Shown here in pieces: positions 1 to 8,600 of a stretch of DNA of 21,310 bases. The notes under the pieces are model-generated. The model was not told where the DNA came from. It was given only the letters and a program-made list of their open reading frames with translations, and made no database searches. The stretch is from contig JAGWXJ010000019.1 in the NCBI GenBank assembly GCA_018969935.1, forward strand, positions 1 to 21,310, in the 5' to 3' direction. The stretch is from Alphaproteobacteria bacterium. GTDB lineage: Bacteria; Pseudomonadota; Alphaproteobacteria; Micavibrionales; UBA1664. A program made the position numbers and the translations under genes. Numbering within the stretch: position 1 is the first letter of the stretch; each line of letters begins with the position of its first letter.

Positions 1-117
1 CCGGTAGCCGTTACCGAAGATATTACCCGTCTTTCCGTCCGCTTGGGCAAACTTCGCCAAAAGCTGGAAACCGAAGAAGCCCGCCTTTCGGGAAAACTCC
101 TGAACCTCGAAGTATAA
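1..117 (+). CDS. 3' end of an unidentified gene with coiled-coil C-terminus (possibly valS)
   Basis: Reading frame 1 is open from the first base to a TAA at 115-117 and gives 38 residues ending in GKLLNLEV. The segment has a heptad-like pattern of Leu spaced between Arg, Lys and Glu, which indicates an antiparallel or C-terminal coiled coil. Valyl-tRNA synthetases end in a similar Arg/Lys/Glu-rich arm with a KLSN-like motif, and KLLN here is reminiscent of it. However, the protein would stop about where the family usually continues for some 40 more residues. The visible stretch is too short to prove identity, so the valS idea is only a guess. The gene starts outside the window. Its stop codon lies inside the first of two operator-like repeats. 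Confidence 0.6.
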   Translation, partial: PVAVTEDITRLSVRLGKLRQKLETEEARLSGKLLNLEV

Positions 118-194
118 TACACACCTTAATGTGCATGCATGATTCCAGCATAGAACGCAGCATAAATAAAAATGCAATACACATTGTAATGTGT
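116..194. promoter_or_regulatory. Pair of operator-like 18-bp sites spaced 60 bp apart
   Basis: AATACACACCTTAATGTG (116-133) and AATACACATTGTAATGTG (176-193) match at 15 of 18 positions and differ only in the central three bases. The second is an almost perfect palindrome: ACACATT-GT-AATGTGT at 179-194. Two copies of a dyad in the same orientation exactly 60 bp apart look like binding sites for a dimeric regulator. The target gene is unclear: the upstream gene ends here, and a candidate minus-strand RNA ends just beyond. Confidence 0.4.
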
Positions 195-221
195 TAATTA
201 CACACCAAAGGGGACAAATAC

Positions 222-722
222 CAAAAAGCCCCGGCTTTCATCATCCCCTCCCCCACTTGCGTGGCTTCACAGGAAACGATGAGCCGAGGCTCGTTTGGAA
301 GGTAGGGATTTGATGCACGGCCCGAAGGCGGGTACACCAGTCCGCTGCTTTCCCGATCAGTCCGCCATGTTCTTACGCTCAAGGTGCGACCCGTCTGCGT
401 CTGGCTTTCCGGCAACCCCCAAAGGGGCCACCTGTATTATCGTGGCGATCAACCACGCGTCGGATCGAAACCGTTTCGTCCGGCATTGCGGAACAGGGTA
501 ATTACAACCACTTCGCTCCATCCCAAGCCTCTCGGCGTTTTTGCGTGCGCGACCACGGGAAGGCGGGATGGACGGGGTCATACAAATGGCCTGTCCCTTG
601 AGCTTCCGGCGTTTGGACTGGCAGAACAAGTCCACCACGTCTTCCGGAACCCGGAGCCCTTTCCAGTGGGCCCCCAGCGCCGCTTGATCTTTCGATCAGC
701 ATGTCATCGCTGTTGAATTCAC
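222..722 (-). ncRNA. Candidate structured RNA, unassigned family
   Basis: This GC-rich block lies between AT-rich flanks and has no convincing protein frame on either strand. It contains at least eight local hairpins: 274-296 (GAGC/GCTC plus AAAC/GTTT), 320-329, 411-429, 441-457 (CGTGG/CCACG), 461-482 (nine base pairs with one bulge), 615-633 (GGACT/AGTCC), 642-656 (TCCGG/CCGGA) and 682-700 (GC+TGATC/GATCA+GC). Read on the minus strand, the loop at 690-693 is a GAAA (GNRA) tetraloop and the one at 323-326 is a C(UUCG)G tetraloop. Both are typical of RNA and favour that strand. A short stem followed by a T run lies at the minus-strand 3' end (223-238). I looked for RNase P, tmRNA tag and cobalamin-riboswitch core motifs and did not find them. 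The family is unknown, and the ends are estimates. Confidence 0.4.
223..238 (-). terminator. Weak intrinsic terminator for the candidate minus-strand RNA
   Basis: AAAGC (225-229) and GCTTT (234-238) form a five-pair stem with a four-base loop. On the minus strand the hairpin runs into five T residues. The stem is short, so efficiency is doubtful. Confidence 0.3.
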
Positions 723-1009
723 CACACCAAAACCCGACGCATCTGTCGAGTCATTTTTTGAAAGATTTTTCCAAGAATTTTCTATAATTTATAATATTAT
801 TACAACTTTTAGGCTATTGATTCCAGTATCTGATTCCAGATCATCCCGAAATTTATCCACAGATTGTCAACCGAGAGCAGCCTAAAAATACGCAAGAATA
901 TTTCTGCAAATTGGTGCGTTTAAGGAAAAGAAACACGCGCTTTACCCTTTGCACAAACGCGCGGATGAAATAACCATGTGCCGCCCGCATGTAAAGCACA
1001 AAAAAACTG
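723..1009. other. AT-rich intergenic region with promoter-like and repeat elements
   Basis: No gene is seen here. Positions 750-830 are strongly AT-rich and include a perfect -10 hexamer TATAAT (783-788) with a possible TTGAAA -35 (758-763), but the 19-base spacer is long. The octamer GATTCCAG occurs twice 13 bp apart (819-826, 832-839) and once more at 141-148 on the other side of the RNA candidate. A perfect DnaA box lies at 853-861. The region could carry promoters for both the downstream dehydrogenase gene and the minus-strand RNA. Confidence 0.35.
853..861 (+). promoter_or_regulatory. Perfect DnaA-box sequence
   Basis: TTATCCACA matches the DnaA-box consensus exactly and lies directly after the AT-rich run at 750-830. 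Only one copy was seen, so it is more likely a solitary DnaA site or chance than an origin. Confidence 0.3.
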
Positions 1010-1024
1010 ATGGATGGAAACGCC

Positions 1025-2467
1025 ATGCAATCACTTCTAAAAGCACAAGCCTTCATAAATGGCGCATGGGCTAGTGCGTCCGACACAAAAACTTTCGACG
1101 TTACAAACCCTGCAACAGGCGAAAAGATTACAGCCGTTTCGGATTGCACGGCCGACGATGCGCACGAGGCCGTTGATGCTGCGAATGCTGCGTTTTCTGC
1201 TTGGAAATCCGCGCTTCCGCAAGAAAGGGCAAAACTACTGCGGGCATGGCAAAACCTGATTGCCGAACATGCGGACGAGCTTGCAAAAATACTGACATCG
1301 GAGCAAGGCAAACCCCTTGCCGAAGCACGTGGTGAAATTGCAGGCGGTATTGCGATGGTTGCGTGGGCTGCCGAAGAAGCGCGCCGCTACTATGGCGAAA
1401 CAATCCCGCCTTTTAAAACAGGCGCACGCGCCATCACCATGCGTGAACCGATTGGCGTCGTGGCTGCGATTACTCCCTGGAATTTCCCGCACTCCATGAT
1501 CACACGTAAAGTGGCGCCAGCATTGGCAGCGGGCTGTACAGTCGTATTAAAACCGGCCGAGGATACACCGCTTTCTGCCCTCGCTCTAGCTGCACTGGCT
1601 GAACAGGCGGGCTTCCCCAAAGGCGTGTTCAACGTCATCCCGACATCGAAACCCAAGGATGTCGGAAGCGTGCTCACATCATCCCCGCTTGTACGCAAAC
1701 TCTCGTTTACAGGGTCAACGGAAGTGGGACGCCTGCTCATGCAGCAATGCGCACCCACCCTCAAGCGCCTGTCCATGGAATTGGGCGGGAATGCACCATT
1801 TATTGTGTTTGATGATGCGGATATCGCCGAAGCTGTAAAAGGCGCCATGGCCTCGAAATTCAGGAATGCGGGGCAAACCTGCATCTGCGCCAACCGCATC
1901 TTCGTCCAGAAGGGCATCTACGATGCCTTCGCCAAAGCCCTGCAAAAAGCCATCGAAAGCCTGAAAACAGGTAACGGGATGGAAGAAGGCGTGACAACCG
2001 GCCCGCTTATCAATCAAGACGGCGTTAAGAAGGTCCAGGATCTGGTGGCGGACGCCACAGCCAAAGGCGCCAAAATCGCCCTTGGCGGAAAAAAGGGCAA
2101 ACAGGGCGGAACTTTCTACGAGCCCACACTCGTTCTGGATGCAGATGTTTCGATGCGCATTGCAGGAGAGGAAATTTTCGGGCCGGTTGCGGCCCTGTTC
2201 CCGTTTGCAGATGAAACCGAGGTCATTCAGATGGCTAATTCATCGGAACACGGCCTCGCGGCCTATTTCTACACCCGCGACATTGGCCGCGCCTTCCGCG
2301 TGGCAGAAGCCCTCGAATACGGCATGGTTGGCATTAATGAACCGCTTTTGGCTTCAGAAGCGGTACCTTTTGGCGGTATCAAGCAATCCGGCTTTGGCCG
2401 CGAGGGGGGCAAACAGGGCCTAGACGACTATACCGCCTTAAAATACGCACTTTTCGGTGGTCTTTAA
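1025..2467 (+). CDS. gabD: NAD(P)-dependent succinate-semialdehyde dehydrogenase-type aldehyde dehydrogenase
   Basis: This is a cytosolic aldehyde dehydrogenase superfamily enzyme that oxidises an aldehyde, probably succinate semialdehyde, to the acid, as in the GABA degradation route. Counting from the ATG at 1025 (480 residues, about the usual GabD length), the hallmarks are the TPWNFP cofactor-site segment near 150, FTGSTEVGR near 228, the general base Glu252 in MELGGNAPF, and the catalytic Cys286 in GQTCICANR. A C-terminal PFGGIKQSGFGREGG motif is also present. All key residues are intact. An in-frame ATG at 1010 exists, but GGATGGA at 1012-1018 sits at good ribosome-binding distance only from the ATG at 1025, so I chose that start. 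The family assignment is firm. The succinate-semialdehyde substrate is inferred from similarity, and other GabD-like enzymes use related semialdehydes. No neighbouring GABA transaminase gene is present in the window. Confidence 0.85.
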   Translation: MQSLLKAQAFINGAWASASDTKTFDVTNPATGEKITAVSDCTADDAHEAVDAANAAFSAWKSALPQERAKLLRAWQNLIAEHADELAKILTSEQGKPLAEARGEIAGGIAMVAWAAEEARRYYGETIPPFKTGARAITMREPIGVVAAITPWNFPHSMITRKVAPALAAGCTVVLKPAEDTPLSALALAALAEQAGFPKGVFNVIPTSKPKDVGSVLTSSPLVRKLSFTGSTEVGRLLMQQCAPTLKRLSMELGGNAPFIVFDDADIAEAVKGAMASKFRNAGQTCICANRIFVQKGIYDAFAKALQKAIESLKTGNGMEEGVTTGPLINQDGVKKVQDLVADATAKGAKIALGGKKGKQGGTFYEPTLVLDADVSMRIAGEEIFGPVAALFPFADETEVIQMANSSEHGLAAYFYTRDIGRAFRVAEALEYGMVGINEPLLASEAVPFGGIKQSGFGREGGKQGLDDYTALKYALFGGL

Positions 2468-2592
2468 GGGGTCATTAAACCCTGTTGAATAGGATAGGGC
2501 GTTAAAAACCGCGTATTAATGAATTCTGCAAATTAGCTATTAACATAATAAATTAACATAATATGTTGACAGCTTCGTTAAATTTACGTTAA
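2464..2592. promoter_or_regulatory. TTAA cluster with two perfect CtrA-type sites upstream of the adhesin gene
   Basis: Eight TTAA tetramers start at 2464, 2475, 2502, 2516, 2540, 2553, 2578 and 2589. Two pairs fit TTAA-N7-TTAA exactly, the recognition pattern of the alphaproteobacterial response regulator CtrA: 2464-2478 and 2578-2592. An 11-base element TTAACATAATA is directly repeated at 2540-2550 and 2553-2563 (13-bp period). The downstream pair overlaps the likely -35 region of the adhesin promoter, a position suited to activation. Confidence 0.45.
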
Positions 2593-2612
2593 TTAGGACA
2601 GGTTCCTATAAT
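2584..2612 (+). promoter_or_regulatory. Probable promoter of the giant adhesin gene
   Basis: TATAAT at 2607-2612 is a perfect -10 element. A weak -35, TTACGT at 2584-2589, lies 17 bases upstream and overlaps the second TTAA-N7-TTAA site, which suggests activator dependence. The leader of about 70 bases contains a GGGGG-TTT-CCCCC hairpin at 2652-2664 before the ribosome-binding region AGAGGG near 2673. Confidence 0.45.
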
Positions 2613-2687
2613 GCCTTGATTGCATTTATCGGAAATTGGGATTAGAAAATCGGGGGTTTCCCCCAAGTTTCACAGAGGGTCTTTATT

Positions 2688-5600
2688 ATGTCGAACGGTC
2701 TTACATCTGCCAGCGCACAACAATGCGTAGCCAACACCACGGAATACGTAATCCAGAAACCGTGCATGGGCTCAAACGTTATGGTCCAGCTCTCCAAGGA
2801 TGAGCCGACCGCCTTCAACTTCGGTGTTGAAGATATCCGCGCAATGAAACTGCTTGCTGATGGCGCACTTTTCCTCACGTTCACGGACGGCTCGACCCTC
2901 ACCGTCTCGAACTTCAAGGAAGCCCGCGACAACTTCAAGTTCGACGAAGTTACGATGAGCGACGGCACCGTCGTCAATCTCGACAAACTGGCACAAGGCC
3001 TTGCCAGCACCCTCCCGAATGACTCCGTAGCCGACCTTACGATCCTGAAACCACAGGGCGGCGTTGACGCAACCGATCTTTCTTTCAATCTCCAGCAAGG
3101 TAAAACCTACACCCTCGGTTTCGACCTCAAGGACATCGCAGGCGTTGAGCAAAAAGACGGCAATCTCGTTGTCACCTTCAAGGATGGCTCGCACCTCACG
3201 CTCGAAAACTACGACGCCGTTCAGGTAGGTGCCCTGCCCCCGCAAATGACACTGGCCGACGGTTCTGTCGTGCCCGTATCGCAACTCATCAACGTTCTCA
3301 ACGTAGCAGCAGCCGAACAGGTAAAATCGGTTGAGCCTGCCGCCGGTGACACCGACGCGCAAGCAACCAAGCACGTTGAAGCCAAAAAAGTTGAAGTTGC
3401 CGCTAAGGAAATTCCCGCCGAAAAACTCGCTGAAATCGAACCTGCTGCCGGTCAGGCTGCCGGCCCCATCGGCGGTACATCCGGTTACGGCTTCAACTCC
3501 TCGGTTGATCCTGCTGGCATCAACTCGCTCGCAGCCATTGGCCCGATTGGCCCAACGGCGCTGCAATTCGGCAAACCCGAACTTCAGGAATTCAACGCTA
3601 ATCCGCTTGTTGCCGCACCTGCCGCAACGCCGGTTCTCAATGCCGTTGATCGCTTCACCTTCGAAGACACCGAAGTCAACCTGCTTATCGCCGCTACCGG
3701 CTCCAACCCCGCAAACCAGACGCTGACGCTGACGGTCACGGGCATTCCTGCTGGCTGGGATGTAAACATCGGTTCTTCCGGTGGTACGTTCAACGCCGGT
3801 ACAGGCACATGGACAATCACGCTGGCTCAAGGCCAAAGCTACTCCGGTGGCCCGTTCCTGATCCCGCCTCACGACTCCGATGCGGATATCCGCTTGCCCA
3901 CAAACCCTGCCCTGACCGTCACGATGACGACCGTCGAAGCAGGCACAGGCACCATCGAAACGGTAACGCGCCCGATGAACGTTACGGTTGACGCCGTGGC
4001 CGACCAGCCCGACCTCGCCGTGAACAACGTCGCTGGCGACGACAACACGCCGATCCCGCTGCAAATTTCCGCAGCCGTCGTCGATACCGACGGCTCTGAA
4101 ACGCTTACAAGCGTTCAGCTCACGGGTATCCCCGCTGGCTTCACGCTCAACCACGGTACGTTCGCTGCTGGCGTCTGGACCCTCAACCCTGCTGATCTTC
4201 CGACCCTCACGCTTACATCGCCTGCCGGCTACGAAGGTTCCTTCGTTGTCACGGTCCGCGTGAACAACCAGGAAACAAGCCTGACGGATAACGAAATCAC
4301 GCTCGCCAACAACACCAACTTCAACGTTGAGAGCTTCACCGTCACCATCAACGACACTGAGCCGCTGGTTGGCGACTCTACCGCAACCGTAGACGACACA
4401 AGCCTCGTTGGCGGCCCGAACGTTGTAAACGGCAACGTTTCCATCTCGATTGGTAACGACACGCCTGCAACACTCACGCTGCTCAACACGTTCTCGGCAA
4501 CCGGCTCCATGCTCGGCGGCCAGCTGACATCGCACGGCAACGTTGTAACCGTTACGCGCACGGCCGATACCTTCACAGGCACCGCAAACGGCGTCACCAT
4601 CTTCACGCTGCAAGTCAACATGAACGGTACTTACACGTTCACGCAGTTCGAACAGCTTGATCACGCCAACGGTTCCGACCCGAACGACGTCATCAGCCTC
4701 AACTTCCCGATCCGCGTGACGGATTCGGATGGCGACCTCGACAACGGCACGATCACGATCGATGTCCGCGACGATGCACCTGTTGCAGTCAACGACACGT
4801 TCACAACCGCCAATGTTGCCACCGGCAACGTGACGACGAACGACACGTTCTCGCAAGACACCGATAACTTCGTGACGCAAATCGTACACAACGGCACAAC
4901 ATATATTGTACCTGCCAACGGCACCCTGACCATCAACGGCCAGTTCGGTACGCTGCTTATCAATAAATTCGGCGACTACACATATACGTCCAACAACACG
5001 ACCTCGGGCACGGACAACTTCGTCTACACCCTGCGTGATTACGATGGCGATACATCGACCGCAACGCTGGCCGCTACGGTCAACGACGTAGATACGATCC
5101 CTGTCGTCAACAACGCTGGCGTCGATGTCGATGACACGCACCTCAGCGGCGGCCCCGATACGGTTTCGGGCTTCGTTGGCGCAGACTTCTTCGCAGACGG
5201 CCCTGGCACGATCTCGGCAACCAATACGCCTGTCATCGAGCACGGCTCGCTGCTGAACGGCATCCTCAGCTCCAATGGCCACCCTGTAACGATTTCGCTT
5301 GCAGGCAACACCTGGACCGGTACCGCAAACGGCGTCACCATCTTCACGCTCGTGCTGCAATCCAACGGCGCATTCACATTCACGCAGTTCGAACAACTCG
5401 ATCACGCTGATCCGAACGATCCGAACGACATGATCACCCTGAAATTCACGGTGGTCGGTACGGACATCGACGGCGATACGGATGAGGGCGTTATCTCCGT
5501 CCACATCTTCGACGACTTCCCGACAGCCGTGAACGACAGCTTCACCAACACCACGACCGGCAACATCACAACGAACGACAGCTTCGGTCAGGACGGTCAA

Positions 5601-8600
5601 GGTCAGGTATACGACGTTGTGTTCGGCGGCCAGACGGCCCTCGTCCCGACAAACGGTTCGCCTGTCACCATCACCAACGCAGCAGGCACGCTTGTCATCG
5701 ACAAAACGGGTGCCTTCACCTACACGCCTCCTGCACCGGGTGTTGACACAACCTTCACCTACCGCATCGTTGATTTCGACGGCGACAAATCCATTGCTGA
5801 CGCACAACACGGTCAGGTCACCATTGACCTCAATGGCGTACCCACCATCACGGGTTCCTCCGTCACAACCGACGATACGAACCTCTTTGGCGGCCCGCAA
5901 ACGGTCAACGGCACCTACACGTTCAACTTCGGTGGCGACGGCCAGGGCGCTGGTGGCATCACCAACACCGGCTACACCGGCCCTGCTGTCACATCGCACG
6001 GCGTACCTGTTGTAGTAACGCTGGCTGGTAACACCTACACGGGCGTTGCTGGCGGCACCACGGTCTTCACGATGACCGTGAACGCGAACGGCACGTACTC
6101 CTTCACGCAATTCGAACAGCTCGATCACCCGAACGTGAACGACCCGAACGATGCGCTCAACCTCACCTTCGGCATCCGCATCACGGACGCTGACGGCGAT
6201 GTTGCCAACGCAACGCTTACGGCAGTCGTACGCGATGACGGCCCTGTTGCTGTCAACGACAGCTTCACAGGCACCACGCCGACCACAGCCTCGGGCAACG
6301 TTCTCACGAACGACAGCTTCGGCGAAGACGGCCCCGGCACGCTGACCGAAGTTACCTTCGGCGGCCAGACGGTTGCAGTACCCACAAACGGCACCAACGT
6401 GACCATCACGAACGCCGCTGGCACTCTCGTGATTAACAACACGGGCGCCTTCACTTACACGGCTCCGGCCCCGGGTGTGGATACAACCTTCCAATACCGC
6501 ATCGTTGATTTTGACGGTGACAAATCCGCTGCTGGCGCTGGCGCCGATACGGGCACCGTCACCATCACCATGGATGACGTTCCGACCATCAACGGCTCGG
6601 CTGTCACAACCGATGAAACCAACCTCACGGGCGGTCCTCAAACGGTCAACGGTACCTACGCGTTCAACTTCGGTGGCGACGGCCAGGGCGCTGGTGGCAT
6701 CACCAACACCGGTTACACGGGCCCCGCCCTGACATCGCACGGCGTTGCTGTAAACGTAACGCTTGCTGGCAACACCTACACGGGTACCGCTGGTGGCCTC
6801 ACGATCTTCACGATGACCGTGAATTCGAACGGCACCTACAGCTTCACCCAGTTCGACCAGCTCGACCACCCGAACGCAAACGACCCGAACGACGCGCTGA
6901 ACCTCACCTTCGGCATCCGCATCACGGACGCTGATGGCGATACGGCCAACGCAACGCTTACGGCAGTCGTTCTCGATGACGGTCCGGTCGCAGTAAACGA
7001 CTCGTTCCTCTCGTCCACGGCAACGGCCACGGGCAACATCATGGCAAACGACCAAGTCGGTCAGGATACGCCGGGTGCCGTCTATGACGTTACCTTCGGC
7101 GGCCAGACGGTTGTTCTGCCCACCAACGGTTCCAACGTCACCATCAGCAACGCTGCCGGTACGCTTGTCATCAACAACACTGGCGTATTCACATACACCC
7201 CGCCGCTGCCGGGCCAAGGCACGTCGTTTACCTACCGCCTCGTTGATTTCGACGGCGACAAATCGGTGGTCGATGCAAACCATGGCACCGTAACAGTAGA
7301 TACGGATGGCAACCCCATCATCGGCGACGCTTCTGTCTTCACCGACGAAACGACGCTCGTATCCGGCCCCGCTGTCACCAACGGCAGCGTATCGTTCGAA
7401 GTATTCGGCGATGGCCCTGGTACGGTATCCGCCCTCAACACCTTTGTATCGGGTGGCTCCAAACTGAATGGCGCGCTCACGTCCAACGGCGTTCCCGTCA
7501 ACGTAACGCTTGCAGGCAATACCTACACGGGTACGGCTGGCGGCACGACGGTCTTCACGCTCGTTGTCAACGCGAACGGTACGTTCACCTTCACGCAATT
7601 CGAACAGCTGGATCACGCAAACGCCTCTGACCCGAACGATATCATCACCCTCAACTTCGGCGTCCGCGGTACGGATGCTGACGGCGATACGGATGATGGC
7701 ATCATCACGGTCAACGTACGCGACGATGCTCCCGCCGCTCTCGATGACAGCGTCAACCTCACGGGCAATTCGGCCACGGGCAACGTTCTCACGAACGATG
7801 TCCTCGGTCAGGATACGCCGGTGCCGGTTCTCTCCGTCACGTTCGGTGGCACCACGTTCAACCTGCCCCAAAACGGCACGAACGTAACCATCAACGCCGC
7901 ACACGGTACGCTGGTTATCAACAGCACGGGCGCATACACCTACACCACGTCCAACACGACGACAGGTACGGATGTATTCAACTACACAATCCGTGATTAC
8001 GATGGCGATACCTCGACCGCAAACCTCAGTGTTTCTGTTGCCGATATCGATACCGTTCCTGTGGTTGACAACTCGGCCATCACGGTCGACGAAACCAACC
8101 TCGGTCCTATCAGCCTCTCTGGTCAGGTCAACGCCAACTACTTCGGCGACGGCCCTGGCGCGATTGCTCCGCTCAACCAGTTTACGTCTGGCGGTTCAAT
8201 GGCTGGTGGTACGCTCAGCTCGCACGGCGTTCCTGTAAGCGTCACGCTTGCCGGTAACACCTACACGGGTACGGCTGGTGGCACGACTGTCTTCACGCTC
8301 GTCGTGAATGCAAACGGCACCTACACCTACACGCAGTTTGCCCAGCTCGATCACGCTGACGCAAACAACCCGAACGACACCATCACGCTTAACTTCACGG
8401 TCCGCGGCACCGATGCCGACGGCGACACCGATACAGGCGTCATCACCGTGAACGTGCTCGATGATGCGCCTGTCGCCGTCAACGATACGCTTTCCGTATC
8501 CACGACGACGCCAGCTACGGGCAACCTGCTTGCAAACGACAATCCGGGCCACGATGTTCCGGGCACGATCACGCAGGTGGTTTACAACGGTGTTACCTAC

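Noticed and set aside
357..716. Short open frames on both strands (93, 110, 66 and 73 codons) in the GC-rich block
   Set aside because: They overlap each other, lack plausible ribosome sites and show no protein-like pattern; the local hairpins explain the sequence better.
222..722. Assignment of the hairpin-rich block to RNase P RNA, tmRNA or a cobalamin riboswitch
   Set aside because: The GGAAAGTCCGGGC core of RNase P, a tmRNA tag reading frame with tRNA-like ends, and the B12 box were each looked for and not found by eye.
2772..7904. 1710-codon open frame on the minus strand, antisense to the adhesin gene
   Set aside because: It lies exactly in codon register opposite the repeat-rich gene and encodes Arg/Val/Asp-rich low-complexity sequence with no domains. 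The codon bias of the real gene avoids the complementary stop triplets.
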